From assembly GCF_950295315.1 (NCBI RefSeq), contig NC_080166.1, positions 97,903,141 to 97,967,140 of the forward strand: a stretch of 64,000 nt of DNA. The letters run 5' to 3'. The notes under the pieces were generated by a model that worked only from the letters and a program-made list of their open reading frames with translations, was not told the DNA's origin and did not search any database. This DNA comes from Erinaceus europaeus. Lineage: Eukaryota; Chordata; Mammalia; Eulipotyphla; Erinaceidae. The first letter of the stretch is position 1. Each line of letters begins with the position of its first letter. Position numbers and translations under genes: made by a program. This document shows positions 1 through 12,504 of this stretch, piece after piece.

Positions 1-1283
1 CCAAAGTAAAAACCCTGTGGTGAGGAGTAGACATGCAGCTTCCTGGGCCAGTGGGGGGTGGGAGTGGGTGGGAGGGATGGGTCACAGTCTTTTGGTGGTG
101 GGAATGGTGTTTATGTACACTCCTAGTAAAATGCAGTCATACAAATCACTAGTTAATTAATACGAGGGGGTAAAATTAATTGTATGTCTCGAAGTTTTTC
201 AAAACACAAACTGAATCTTTTCAATATATAGGCTGTGTAATTGATATGCAGACTCTGTCAAAAGCCTAGACCAAGTAGATCAGAAGCAACCAATAGCACA
301 GCTATATACAAGATACTGGGTACTGTACAGCAAACCCTAACAAAGGACTTTTCAAAGTTAACCCAATTACCAAATAATGTGATGATAACATTAACTATAT
401 TTTTGAACCCTAAGACAGCAGGAACCTCACATCTCTACTATAGAGCCTCTACTTCCCCCAGTCCTGGAACCATTGGATAGGGCCCACTTTCCTGTATGCC
501 TCTCCCAATCCATATCAAATAATATTGCATCTGCCGATCACAACCTAACCAGCACAACGATTGCCACCTCAACATGCTTCACTTCAGACTGTGTTCAGAG
601 ACTTCACGTGTGGAATGATAACCCTTCAACTTCATTACTCAGGTGAGACCTTTCCTTTCATAGTATACTCTAATTCCATCTCAGGTGGTTCACTTTCTAA
701 CAAAGTCCCAAAACCTAGATATACACCAGTTTCTGTGAGAGAGAGCATATGTTCACATGTATCCGTAAACTACTGCAAAATATATACCTGAAAGCAGAAG
801 TGCACTAGAGTTTGCAGTGAGTACCTCCCTAACACTTCCTCTCCACTATTCCAAGCTTTGGGTCCATGATTGCTCAACAATTTGTTTGGCTTCATATGTT
901 AACTCTCTTTTCAGTCACCAGGTTCCAGATGTCATCAGGATGCCGGCCAGGCTTCCCTAGACTGAAAACCCCACCAATGTGTCCTGGAGCTCAGCTTCCC
1001 CAGAGACCCACCCTACTAGGGAAAGAGAGAGGCAGACTGGGAGTATGGACCGACCAGTAAACGCCCATGTTCAGCGTGGAAGCAATTACAAAAGGCAGAC
1101 CTTCTACCTTCTGCAACCCACAATGACCCTGGGTCCATGCTCCCAGAGGGATAGAGATTGGGAAAGCTATCAGGGGAGGGGGTGGGATATGGAGATTGGT
1201 TGGTGGTAACTGTATGGAATTGTACCCCTCCTCCCCTATGGTTTTGTTAATTAATCATTTATTAAATAAAAAAGAAAAAGAAA
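1..1283 (+). mobile_element. L1 3' UTR, young long-UTR subfamily, cut by window start
   Basis: This is the non-coding 3' end of a LINE-1. It aligns almost base for base with 49941-51663, which lies directly downstream of a recognisable L1 ORF2, and that is what identifies it. Divergence from that copy is a few percent by eye, including a 7-bp deletion near 396. It ends with gttaattaatcatttattaaataaa and an A-rich tail at about 1267-1283. Short reading frames in it (for example 241-480 and 561-791) recur in the other copy and are UTR sequence, not genes. The L1 body must lie upstream of this window. Confidence 0.88.
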
Positions 1284-2484
1284 ATTTCCCATTCTTTAGC
1301 TGATTTTTTTGCTTATGTATATCCTCACTGTGGAATAAAAAAGGATACCAGCTAGCTTATTTGTATATTAGGAAATGCACAAGAATCTTGGCAGTAACTC
1401 AATAAAGCTTTATAGGAAGATATAAGGAAGAAAGAGGGAAAGAGAAAATTGTTTAAAGCATGAAGAATGGTGATGGTAAATATGTGATATACATCCTCCT
1501 TCCCTCTCATTTATCTATCCTACTTTCATTCATTTATTCACTCACAGGTCAATTATTCAGAATGCCTTGGATGCTGTATACAATATACAATCTTATTACT
1601 GCTAAAATGGTGGAGACTAATTTTCACATGTATCGTTTACAATTATTTTGGCAATTAGCTCACTCTAGTTTCACAGCTGCTCACACTCAACTTCTAGTTG
1701 GTGCTGGTAGCACTCAGCTTAGCAGCATATATTTGCCTATTAAACACAGTGAACAGTTGGTTTGCAGCTATTCTTAACTGTTCAAGGAGAGTTTCTATTT
1801 CAGTATTTAGATAAAGGGGTTTTTTTTAGAGGGAAAACTTCATGAGTGGTGAAACAGGGCTGCAGGTGTCTTTCTCCATCTTTGGATAAAGTTTTTAATG
1901 TTTATAGCTTAAAATGTTTATTAGCTTTTTATTTTACATATTCACATTTGCACTCAGGTAATATTCAACATGATTCTTGAGAAGTAGCAATAAGAGAAAA
2001 ATTCTACAAATGGTCTAGTTAATCACTCTGTAGGAGTCTTTCTTTTATATGAGAGTTAGAAGCATTTGGTAGCATTCTCCTACACCGTCTAAGATTCTAC
2101 TTAGCAAATTTACATATAGAAATAAATTATGCTTTTCTTATAGTCCAGTATGTTTGTACATATATCATCCAGATCTCTAACAGAATTTCTTCCCACAGGC
2201 TATGTATACAGGAAAAAATGTAAGTGCTTAGAGAAAGGTGTCAAGAAAATATTACATTTTTAAATTTATCCCAATATTATTTATATTATTATTGTATATC
2301 ACTCTAAATAAAGTATGAAATAATATGTGAAGCATAGTTATTTAATAAAGTGTAAATTTTGGAAATGTAATAAGTACACACATATATTTTGAAACATTTT
2401 GAAAACATACAGCCGTAAAAACATTAAATATTTACCAAGTATCTTCCTATTCCTTTAGACAGGTATGGTGGACACACAATGCTT
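1284..2484. other. Unique AT-rich DNA, no gene seen
   Basis: No repeat family or coding pattern is recognised apart from the left arm of the 96-bp inverted repeat at 1351-1446. The 105-codon frame at 1460-1777 has no recognisable domain and AT-rich composition like its surroundings. Confidence 0.5.
1351..1446 (+). repeat. Left arm of 96-bp inverted repeat
   Basis: This segment (starts gctagcttatttg, ends gagggaaagagaa) is the reverse complement of 3298-3393 with one mismatch in 96 positions. Similarity stops abruptly on both sides. It matches none of the SINE or L1 families elsewhere in the window. Confidence 0.93.
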
Positions 2485-2616
2485 CTTCCTAAAGATACTG
2501 CAGAACTGCTTCACCATTCATGAAGCTTTCCCCTGAAGGTGGGAACCAAGGCTTTGAACCTGGATCCTTGGGCTTTGTAACATGTGCATCAACCAGGTGT
2601 GTCACCATCTGGCCCC
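2485..2616 (-). mobile_element. tRNA-derived SINE (family A), degraded
   Basis: Read on the minus strand it starts ggggccagatggtgacacacc, passes through a B-box-like ggttcaaagcc, and continues ccttcaggggaaagcttc and gaagcagttctgcag. This is the tRNA-like head and body of the commonest SINE in the window. The 3' tail is worn. Confidence 0.75.
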
Positions 2617-2764
2617 AAGAATAGTAATTCTATTTTTTTTTTCAATTGTAGTCCTTATTAAGAACAAACATTTAATTGGCTATTTCATGGACAAAACCGA
2701 GTATTATTTGTGAGAGTGTACTTAGTACATATGAAATTCACTCTTAAGGCTTAGTATCTTAAGG

Positions 2765-2900
2765 TTTTTTTTTGTTTGTTTTTTTTTTACCAGAGCACTG
2801 TTTAGTGCTGGCTAATGACGGTGCAGGGGATAGAACCTGGGTTTTGGAGCCTCAGGCCAGAGAGTCTTTTTGCATAACCATTATACTATCTGCCCCTGCC
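2765..2900 (-). mobile_element. tRNA-derived SINE (family C)
   Basis: The minus strand reads ggggcagatagtataatgg, then ttatgcaaaaagactctc, then cctgaggctcc, and ends cagtgctctggt plus an A-rich tail. It is flanked by a 15-bp duplication with one mismatch (2746-2760 and 2902-2916, core cttagtatctt), typical of L1-driven insertion. Confidence 0.88.
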
Positions 2901-2916
2901 CAAGACTTAGTATCTT

Positions 2917-3765
2917 GACATTAATTCTAATTATAGCTGACTAAGGAATTGGCAAATTTAGGAGTCCTGGACACAAATCACATCTGTGCTAGTTTCATTC
3001 ACATTCTGTATTTTCAACCTCTTGCTACTGATCCTCCATGTCATACACAGTTCAGTTTAAAAGAGGCAGCAAGAGACTTGTATTTTTATTCTGAGTGTAG
3101 CTATTTCTCTTCTGATTCTCTTTATTTGCTCAAAATCAAGTATAAAACCTGGATCGGTCATTTAAAAGCATGTTGATGATGGTTATTTGTCTCTGTCGAC
3201 AGCCACGGGATAGTAGAACATAGTAGTGTGCCTTTCCTCTCAGCAGTACTCATTGTAGTGTATATATGGTTATTAAATTATAAAGATCCTCTCCCCATTC
3301 TCTTTCCCTCTTTCTTCCTTATATCTTCCTATAAAGCTTTATTGAGTTACTGCCAAGATTCTTGTGCATTTCCTAATATACAAATGAGCTAGCATATTGG
3401 TTTCTAGGATCTCAGTCTTCTAGACTTGTGCAATGTGAATTGTTTCAAGCCACTATGCTTTTAGTAAACTATTACAGCAAAAACTAACATGTAAACTCCA
3501 AAAGAGCAGGTGTCGCATTTCTAATAAAAGATGGCTTCAATTTATGTTTGCTGTAGGGAGAATATTGAAAAATACTCATTTTGTGATAAATGAATCTTCC
3601 ATTAAGTACACTTAAATTTTGAGATAGTAAGTAGCAACTTATATATTAGCAACTGATTTAAGCCTGATGACCATGACATATTTTTAGAGTGGGAAAAAAA
3701 ATACAAATAGACCTATATCCTAGAACTATCAATATATTCTTCTGAATTATATAAATAGGAGTGAC
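2917..3765. other. Unique AT-rich DNA, no gene seen
   Basis: It contains the right arm of the inverted repeat (3298-3393). The 75-codon frame at 2949-3176 has no recognisable domain. Confidence 0.5.
3298..3393 (-). repeat. Right arm of 96-bp inverted repeat
   Basis: Reverse complement of 1351-1446, 95 of 96 positions. The spacer between the arms is about 1.85 kb and includes two SINEs. Confidence 0.93.
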
Positions 3766-3960
3766 AGAAAGAGAACCTAGTTAGTAGCCCGGGAAGTGGT
3801 GCAGTGGATAAAGCATTAGATTCTCAAGCATGAAAACCTGAGTTCAATCCCCAGCAGCACATGTACCAGAGTGATATCTGGTTCTTTCTCTCTCTCCTCC
3901 CCCATTCTTCTCATAAATAAATAAATAAACATATTTAAAAAAAGAAAGAGAACCTAGTTA
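3766..3960 (+). mobile_element. tRNA-derived SINE (family B) with perfect target-site duplication
   Basis: The SINE body is 3784-3942: gcccgggaagtggtgcagtg, then ggataaagcattagattctc, then gttcaatcccc (B-box-like), then agcacatgtaccagagtg and an A/TAAA-rich tail. The 18-bp direct repeat agaaagagaacctagtta flanks it at 3766-3783 and 3943-3960, so both insertion edges are certain. Confidence 0.95.
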
Positions 3961-4267
3961 AAGAGGTGATCAAAGATATTTAATCAAAAGGTCTGTGCAG
4001 AAGCCTCCGGAAGGAGAAAGAAGAAAACATGGATAGGAAATTGTTGTGGAGCTTTTTTTTTTTTTTGCCTGAGGACCCAGGTATTAGCTGTACAATGGCT
4101 TCCAGTCTAAATTAATTTTTTTTTAGTGTTTAGTGTGACCTTTGGCAAACGCTAGAAGAAGAAGAAGTGTGACCTTTGAGGAAGCATTGCATTCTGGTTC
4201 TTCTATTGCTCTAGTGCAATTAAGATAAAAAAAAATGACAAGAATATGCTGATAAAATACATCATAA

Positions 4268-4545
4268 TTGGGAGCTGGGCAGTGGCGCTGCGGTTAAGCG
4301 CAAGGACCAGCATAAGGATCCTGGTTCGAGCCACCGGCTCCCACCTGCAGGGGAGTCGCTTCACAAGCAGTGAAGCAGGTCTGCAGGTGTCTGTCTTTCT
4401 CTCCCCCTCTCTTCCCCTCTTCTATTTCTCTCTGTCCTATCTAACAACGATGACAGCAATAACAACAACAACAATAATAACAACAATGATAAACAACAAG
4501 GGCAACAAAAGGGCAAAAATAAAATAAATAAATTTAAAAAAGAAA
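4268..4545 (+). mobile_element. tRNA-derived SINE (family A), well preserved
   Basis: The head has an A-box-like tggcgctgcgg (4283-4293) and an intact pol III B box ggttcgagcc (4323-4332). The CT-rich body and the AAC/AAT-rich tail follow. Flanks are atacatcataattg and atacataattg, an imperfect target-site duplication. The minus-strand frame 4361-4564 is the poly-leucine shadow of the tail. Confidence 0.92.
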
Positions 4546-4554
4546 AAATACATA

Positions 4555-5059
4555 ATTGACTCACATTGGGCTTATTTGAAGCAAAAACTTAAAAAAAGAA
4601 AAACAAAGATACTGCTTCAGTGACTTTTCTTAGATGCCAAAAAGTACTTATTTATTGGTTACTATGTTAATATTTATGTTTCTTTTGCCATTTACCTATC
4701 CGATGTCTGAGGAAAATTACACTTTATGCTTTTTTATTTTCTCCCATGAAATGCCATTATTTCCTGAAATGGCCAAGTCGCACTTAATACTGAGGCTTAT
4801 TAAAGAGCTCTGGCTTCTTTGTTTCAGATTGTTTTATATAAAATATAACAGCTGCAGGACAAGATCGTAAATGAATGATAATACTCAGTTCAGAGCCTTC
4901 AAATACTGTGACTCATTAAAACCCTGATGGATAAATTGCTTTATATCTCCTTCTCTGTATGAAGAAATGGAAGATATGGCCTAAAGAAAATGGTCAGAAA
5001 CTCACACAGAAGTAAATGTTGCCTCTACCAAAACTGGACTAGAAACATCATTAAATTAA
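4555..5059. other. Unique DNA, no gene seen
   Basis: The 78-codon frame at 4634-4870 has a hydrophobic N-terminus but no family resemblance that I recognise. Chance is the simplest explanation in sequence this AT-rich. Confidence 0.45.
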
Positions 5060-5360
5060 TTTTAATTTTTTATTTTATTTATTTATTTATTTATTCCCTT
5101 TTGTTTTCTTTGTTGTTTTTTATTGTTGTAGTTATTGTTGTTGTTATTGATGTCATTTTTGTTGGATAGGACAGGGAGAAATGGAGAGAGGAGGGGAAGA
5201 CAGAGAGGGGGAGAGAAAGATAGCTACCTGCAGACCTGCTTCACCTCTTGTGAAGTGACCCCCCTGCAAGTGTGGAGCTCTGGGCTCAAACCAGGATCCT
5301 TAAGCCGGTCCTTGCGCTTCGTGCCATGTGTGCTTAATCTGCTGTGCTATTGCCAGACCC
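5060..5360 (-). mobile_element. tRNA-derived SINE (family A)
   Basis: Antisense copy: T-rich tail at left (5060-5150), then ggataggacagggagaaatg, then acctgcagacctgcttcacc, ending ccttgcgcttcgtgccatgt and ttgccagaccccc. Tail, body and tRNA head are all present. Confidence 0.92.
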
Positions 5361-5368
5361 CCATCGAA

Positions 5369-5512
5369 TTACTTTTTTTTTTTTAGTGTTTTTATTTGTT
5401 TGTTTTTAAACAAAGCACTGCTCAGTTCTGGCTTATGGTGGTGAGGGAGACTGAACCTGGGACTTTGTAGCTTCTCTTTTCGTAACCATTATGCTGTCTA
5501 TTCCCACCCTCT
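5369..5512 (-). mobile_element. tRNA-derived SINE (family C)
   Basis: Antisense copy: poly-T, then aaagcactgctcagttctgg, then gaacctgggactttgtagc, then cgtaaccattatgctgtct. It lies directly beside the preceding family A copy in the same orientation. Confidence 0.85.
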
Positions 5513-5639
5513 TTTATTTGGTGTATATTAACACTCACATCAACATGTTTATTTTCTTTAAAGTTAAGTATCATCCTCTAAAATAAATGATTAAGTGATT
5601 ATCCTCATGAAGTAATGATTTTTAACCTTTTACTTTTTC

Positions 5640-5872
5640 TTTCTTTCTTTTTTTCACTTTTTGCTGGGCTTTGGGGTTTTGTGTCTGCATATGACTCCAC
5701 TACTGTTTTTTTTTTTTTTGGTTTGTTTGTTTTCTTTTTAGAGAAAGATTAAGTACTATAGCACTACTCTACCAATTATGAAGCTTTCTCCCTAAAGGTG
5801 GAAACCAGTAGGAACTTGAAACTAGGCCCTTGTGCATAGTGTGTGCTTTACTTGATGTGTCCCAACTCAGAT
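5640..5872 (-). mobile_element. Old tRNA-derived SINE (family A, long form)
   Basis: Antisense copy: the extra 3' module (ttttgctgggctttggggtt) comes first, then a T-rich spacer and gaagctttctccctaaaggt, ending near cttgatgtgtccc. It is clearly more diverged than the neighbouring copies. Confidence 0.65.
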
Positions 5873-6415
5873 TCAAAATAATGACTTTTAAAATCCTTTT
5901 CCTTTGAATAAAAATGCCCCTATCATCAATTGAATAGTTTAACCTTTCACTGTGTTCCTCCTTCGAGCTTACATTTTCTCTGTTCTGTCTTGGGTTAGAT
6001 TGAATAACAAATGGGTGATTAAGAGACGATAATAATCTGCCTAGTATATACTTGAGTGACACACGTAACTATTTCTTATGATAGAATTAGGGAACCAAAT
6101 GTAACTCCTATTAGGGAAGAATCCAAAGGAAGTGGCAGAGTAGTAGCTTTTATAGACTGAGAGTTCCAATACGGTAGGACCCATGCATTAAGCCATTGAT
6201 TATTCATATCTAGACAATATCAGAAACCCGAAAATAATCTAGAATGTTCCCTTAATACACAAGTTGATATTTATGTCCCTCTTGAAAAGTCAACAGAGCA
6301 TTATCACGGAAGAGGGAGAGATGTTTCAGATAAAGGATTAGATATTGCAAGGTGTGAGCTACCACAAATCTATGAATTGTACTTTATTGGAAGGTCAGTA
6401 GAAAAGATGTGGTCA
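5873..6415. other. Unique DNA, no gene seen
   Basis: The minus-strand frame 5769-6062 overlaps the SINE and shows no domain. Nothing else is recognised. Confidence 0.4.
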
Positions 6416-6562
6416 GGAAGGGGGTAAATAACATAATTGCTATGCAAAGAGACTCTCATGCCTGAGGCTCTTAAGTTCTAAGGTCAATTCCCTGTACCAC
6501 CATAAACCAGAGCTGAGCAGTGCTCTGGTTTAAAACACACACACACACACAAAAAAAGAAAA
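6416..6562 (+). mobile_element. tRNA-derived SINE (family C) with CA/A tail
   Basis: It reads taaataacataattgctatg, then caaagagactctcatgcctg, then gagcagtgctctggtttaaa, followed by a short (CA)n and A-rich tail at 6536-6562. Confidence 0.85.
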
Positions 6563-7451
6563 TGAAAAGAAAAGGTGTGGCCAGAACAAGTTGATTATAG
6601 TTAGCCCATAAAGGATGTGGTCTAACATGTGGAAGATGTAGAATTTTGCCTTTTAGGTGCATTTGAAACTCACTGAAATATTTTCAACATATTTGAGACC
6701 AAGATATACTGCTTTAAAGGGAAAACAGGTTGGCAAGCAAACTGGTAGCTTGGGAAGCAGTTAAAAACATTTGTAAGTAAGCAAGATCATTTGTATGCTA
6801 CTATTTGTGGATTTTATTTAAGTTGGTGAATTTTTATTCTAACAATAAAAGAAAAGACATTAAACACAGCTGAGAACCTTAATAGAAGAAATCGTGTTTC
6901 AGATGCCCAATTAGTAATTTGTCATTAAGAACATGGAGGCTAGGTTCAGGAATAGATTTCAGCTATGTTCAGTAAGCATAAATTCACACAAAGTTTGCAA
7001 TAGATCTGTTAAAATTTAACATATACTTGGTTTTCTGCAGCTTCCAGTATATTGCTTCCACCTGCTACTAAGAGATTATTGGTTCACCAGGAGATAGGTG
7101 TGAGTATTGGAAGTAAATTCAACTATTAAAACACATAAAATGATAATAATAAGTAATAGTAAAATTTATTAATTCAGAAGTAATGCATTTTCTGAATGCA
7201 AAAATGTTACTTTCCCTATCACTTCATAAAATGAGAAATGTTTTTATGATGTATTTCTCTATTACTAGTGATTTATTTAAAAGAAGATAGAGAATTTAAT
7301 GATTGAAAAAAAGAATATAATACCAAGATTCAAATGCACAGACTCTTAATAAAATTATTGCTGGTTTTGTTATTATAGACTGGTACTAATAGATGAATAA
7401 GCTCCATAGGAGAAAAAAAGAAATTACACACAAAATTAAAATAAAACAATT
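6563..7451. other. Unique AT-rich DNA, no gene seen
   Basis: No repeat or coding signal is recognised on either strand. Confidence 0.4.
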
Positions 7452-7562
7452 TAAATATCTCATGAGGGTGATAACCAGAGCCATCAATTGTGGGTCAGGT
7501 TTGGAGTCTCATTCAGACAAGTCCTTTGCTCTAGTCACTAAGCCACTTCCCTGGTTTCAGTG
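7452..7562 (-). mobile_element. Degraded tRNA-derived SINE (family B-like)
   Basis: The minus strand reads accagggaagtggcttagtg, then agagcaaaggacttgtctg, then gatggctctggtt. This follows the plan of family B (stop-free tRNA-like head, then a gctctggtt motif) but with many changes. Confidence 0.55.
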
Positions 7563-7679
7563 AAATTCATTCTACCTAATATTTAATTTAAAGTTATACA
7601 TTTGATTTGATCTCACCTATATTGGGCAGAGACTATACTAACCTGAATTTCTTTTCTTCTGAAATACTCCCTAACTAGC

Positions 7680-8760
7680 AACTATGTACCACTATCACTT
7701 TTGACATTGGAAGTATAGCAGAGGACAGTAAAAGCTCCATGCTGCCTCATGGAGTTTACTTTCCACAAGGAAGATTGGGAACCAGCACATAAGCAAACAA
7801 TATGACAGTTGATAATAAGTGCTATAAAGTAAAAGAAAGCCAACAGAATGCATTAGAAAAGTGGCCTATCATTGAGAGGGTGCTAAAGTAAACCAGACCA
7901 TCTGAGACATATTATCTAAGAAGATATATAGTCTGAGCAGGATAAAGGTAACTGAGAAAAGAGCTTTCTACATACATAGAACAATAAGTGTGAGGTCCTG
8001 TATATAGTGCTTCATAGGGTTGCTGATTAGCGGGGAGGTGGTGTGGTAGACTAGAAACAGCTTGATGGATGGTGGTTGAAGATGAGCCACAACTTTCTAT
8101 AGTAGGGTGAGGAAAATGAGGTGTCACTGAAATTTCTGGGCAGAAGGTTTCCATAACTTGACTTTCATAACTCTAGCACTCATGTGATTAGAATCTAGTA
8201 GTAGGAAACAAGACTGGAAAACAGGAAAATATTTCAGTGATGCATCTGAGAAATAGTAGTGGCCTCACCTAGGGCAGATTGCAGTGAGAAGTTTTATGAA
8301 TGATCAGGAATGTGTCTTGAAAATTAAAGTGAACTTTTCCCCTGGAGGATTAATTCAACGAATGAGAGAAAAAGAAAAGGATTTGTTTTTATCAGCATGA
8401 GCATCTTAGAGAATGAAGCTACTATTTCCTGAGTTACGAAACAAACAGGCAGATTTGGCATTAGCAGTAAGATAGGAAAGAACATTTTTCATTTGCCTAT
8501 AAGATAATCAAAATGGAGATATCACATAAGCAGGTGCAAATATGAGTTTTTACTTTAAAAGAAAGGATACATCTGAATACTTAGGGGAGTGGAAGAATTA
8601 CAGGAGGTATTTAGAAGATTGGAATTTTGAAATCTATGGAATTGGTAAGGTGAAGTAAAAATGGACATTCCTATTTGGGACATCCAGGTGAATAATTCTT
8701 CAGAAACTGGTTATTACATGAAGATATTTGAGAAGATAAATTGGAACAAAAGCCTATATT
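7680..8760 (+). repeat. Possible ancient interspersed repeat
   Basis: Phrases such as cctcatggagtttactttcc, gataataagtgctataaag and gaacaataagtgtgaggtcc resemble, from memory, a very old mammal-wide repeat that I cannot name with certainty. The minus-strand frame 7912-8154 falls inside and looks incidental. Confidence 0.3.
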
Positions 8761-8789
8761 CTATTCATTGATATATATGGAATGGAGAC

Positions 8790-9290
8790 TACTGCAAAGT
8801 CACATAGTAAGCCTAGACTTCAATTCCGGTGAGAACTAGTGGGAACTAAAACTTCCAACCCCACTAAAAGTGATGAGTGAATACTTCCATTGTGGATTAG
8901 CAAATCTACTGGGAAATCTGGACTTCTAACCATATCACTGGGAAATGATATATTCCTTCACAAGGGTAATGTTAGTGAAAACAGAAATTTAGATAAATTC
9001 CAGGGTCTCATCACATGTAATGACCAAGATGTCTAGGTTTCAATAGGAAACCTATAATCATACCAAGAACCAGGACAATGCTAAACTTAATGATTAAAAA
9101 AAATAGATGTCAATAAAAAGATGACAGAGCTCTGGCAAAAAAATTAGAGCAGTCATAAAAATCGGCCAAATGCAGATGTAGAGTGAATTACCTGCAAAGC
9201 AATGTGAGATACAGCAATACAGTCATTCAACAAGTTTTAATGGAAAGAATATCACAAAAATCATGAATGTTTCTAGTGTTTTTTTCAAGA
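8790..9290 (+). mobile_element. Possible very old L1 remnant
   Basis: Around 9065-9150 the text (accaggacaatgctaaac, agatgtcaataaaaagatga) resembles the 5' part of ancient mammalian L1 ORF1. No open frame remains. A profile search against old L1 consensus sequences would settle it. Confidence 0.3.
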
Positions 9291-12200
9291 CATTGAGGCT
9301 TAGCATTAAGCAAAATAAAAAATAACTATTAAAGGAATCAAACCCAACTGCACAAGGCAGAAAATTGAAACAAACAGTGGAAGGTTTTGTTTGTTTGTTT
9401 TAACTTGGCAATTAGTTGAAGAGGACTTTTTGTGAAGATTCATATATTCAACTTCTAGACTAGGGTCTGGAGAAAAATGGTGTGAAGTTATTATACCTCT
9501 AACCTTAAGTAAATAAAAATTTAATTATAAAGGATATGCATGCAAACACAGTTGAAAATCTATTTGATCATTTGGATATAGAGAGAAAGTATAGTGTAAC
9601 AATGTATTGAATTGCAGGTCCTTTGATATATTTCTAAATATGTTACACTTTGAAATTTTGTGGAAATAATAATCTATAACATAATGTAAACATATTCTGC
9701 ATCATCTGGATACAAGTCTCCTCGGTACAAAATATTATTTCATTTGCGTGTGTTTTCACTCACTGCATGGTAATCCAGTAACATAACTTTAATTTCAGTG
9801 AAGTAATGAGCATTGTATCCAGGTAGACTTAAGAGGTAAATGATGCATTTGAAACTAGAAAGATAAATGACATCATAGCTCATACTGATGATTCAGAATG
9901 TTTTGAACAGAGAAAAGTGTGGAGAGGAATACATCATCTCACATTACATGCCATTATTTATAGTCCTGCCCTAATATGCTGAGTTCTTTGAAATGATGCA
10001 GTCCTCCTAACAACCCTTTTCCTAGGCTCGTCAATATTCAAAAAGTAGCAATTAGCACAACATTCTCATGGGTGCAAGGATTTGTTTTCCCTACTGGAGT
10101 CACCTGGACTAAATTTGTTTTGTAGGTCTTGGTAGTATGAGCTATCTGACTTTATTGGGTCTATAAGGTTTTATGCATAGATTTATTCTAACATTTATCT
10201 TATGTTAGAGTCAATATTAGAGCATTAGAGATCAACAAGGTAGTTTTTTAATTAACATAGGTCTACTTTTTCTTGAAGTTAGAGAAATACTGATTTAAGT
10301 TGTCCAGCAGAGGATTTGTCTAATGTCTTCAGAGGTTTGGGGAGCATCTAGTAGATAAATTACAGCTGGGAGAGGTGAGACCAGGCAGGTGTGTTAGATC
10401 ATCAATGCAATCAGGGCTGTGGTGATGAGAATATGACTTATGAGCAGCAGTGGGAAGGCCGTGGAAAAGGAGTTTAATGACCCACTGACCAGTTTGGGGG
10501 TCAAGAAATAACAGAAATGAAGGAGTAGTTAGGGAAAACTGGCTAGGAAGGAAATGTTCTATTTTTGTTTTAGAAAAATGAGATCAATCAAGCAAGAGGA
10601 GCAATAAAACACCATCCTTAAACCCAGGGGAGGGACCTAACATGGATATTTTATGCACAGAAAGTGGTTCAAAACAGAAGGAAGTGTTAAGTAAGAATGA
10701 AAAATTGCAAGTGAATGAAGTATAGATTAGAGGACAAAAGTGACATGAGTGGAAACCCAAACAATATATAATGGCCACCAGAGAAAAGTGAATTAATGAA
10801 CCCTGAAAAATTAGGCTCATAAAGTGTGGAGTAAAGTAGATGAAAATTATAAATTTTCTTAAAGGAAAGCAATTCATCTTGATGGACTTCTAGGCAGGCT
10901 TTAAAATCTACAGGGTATCAATAATCACTAAAACATATACAACCTACAATTAAATTTATAATTTGTATTCAGACAGTTATATCTTTAATGTAATTATGTC
11001 ATAGAACAGAAAATTGTAATTATGTCATAGAACAGAAAATAAGCAGCACTCAATTATTTATCTTTGACTAATGTATTTTATTAACATTCATTCATCTAGA
11101 TGGGAGATTTCCAATACATTCTCAAAGGAGATGAATGGCTTGAATTTATAAGCTGTAGACCGTAAATTGTAACAGTTTCAATACCTGTCACTTCAGAATA
11201 TACCTACGCTGAGACATTAGAGCAAAAGACACAAAGACTAAATACATAATTGCATAAAATTTTAGAGCTAGAAGCCTAGTGTTCACTTCAGGAATAGGTA
11301 CTGACTGAGTGGAAAGAGGAAAACGTAGACTCTATGAATGAACTCATATATGAATACATTGAGATGTACAATCAAGATTAATGCACTTACTGTTTTCTAG
11401 TATATGTTTCTCATTGTTAGATTTAAAAAATATATGTCTGAATGTCCGAGTAGCCAGTGGAAACTATGAACTCAAATCTCTACTACTCAATGAGGAAACA
11501 TGCAAGTCACTTTAGATGAGGCTTCAAGCTATCACTGTATCTGCTCTTGGCAATCTTACTGCTGTGTCTAATACAAATAGAAAAGGAAATAGAGTTTATT
11601 TTCCACCCACACAGGAAGAAAGATTTTTTTCTAATATTAGGCTGTTTGACCTATCCTCCTCTTTCTTATATATTTTATTCTCCATCATGTTGAGGATCTT
11701 GTATCAGTTCTTTACTAGACGCACAAGTGTCCAGTGCTCACAACATTCAGCCTAGAGTGAGTGTACTATATAATTCATAGACAGGAGAGGTTCTGCTTGT
11801 CCTTCAGGGAAGATAGAAACAAGAGGCAATGTAGTGGTTCTGAATCAAGGGAATCAGGGGAAATGGAGCCCCAGTGATAAAAAAAAAACCTGCATAATTA
11901 TACCCTCATCAATGTCCTAGTGAATGCATAAAGAAATTAAACTAGTCAATAACTAGAATTAATTGCAGGAGGCAACCTTCTGGCAAAAGAAAATGAGTTG
12001 ATTTAACTAGTTTATGTCCTTATTCTGTTTTTTACTTAAGATGGAAACTTCGATAAAAAAATATCTAATTCTAGTATTCCCACCTGTATGGATAAAAGAA
12101 AATCTGAATATTATGTCTTAGAGTCTGATAACAGCTAATTGCTTGGGATACTAAATTCTTTCTTATGTCTTATTTAGAAGAACATATGACTTTGATAAGT

Positions 12201-12504
12201 TCTTGTTTTGGTTAATCTCTGAAACACTGTTGATTTAATAGTCTCTGTCCCAGCGGGGAATAAAGAATTCATGAAGATTATTGCTGAGAGATTCTGCATC
12301 ATATTTAAAGTTTATCTATGAGACCAGGATTAGTATTTGTCTTTACCCAAAAAGAAATTAGGTCAGGGAGAGAAGAACTCATTTTGGACTTTTTATCTTG
12401 TCTACTCACTTATTGTTTAATTTTTAAGTCACATCAGTAGGTACTTATGCTGTGTGTGTAGCAGGTAGGGGGATAGAATTAGATTTTGGAGGGAGTGTAG
12501 ATAT
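9291..12504. other. Long unique stretch, no gene seen
   Basis: This is about 3.2 kb without recognisable repeat heads, conserved protein motifs or splice-bounded frames. The frames at 10584-10877 and 10687-10872 (minus) overlap each other and are AT-driven. The only internal structure noted is the 26-bp tandem duplication at 10990-11040. Confidence 0.45.
10990..11040. repeat. 26-bp tandem duplication
   Basis: The unit gtaattatgtcatagaacag plus aaaatt occurs twice in a row with no mismatch (the second copy lacks its last base). This is a recent local slippage event. Confidence 0.9.

Noticed and set aside
4323..4332. tRNA gene at the SINE head (B box ggttcgagcc)
   Set aside because: Promoter boxes remain, but no full cloverleaf with acceptor stem; it belongs to a SINE with body and tail.
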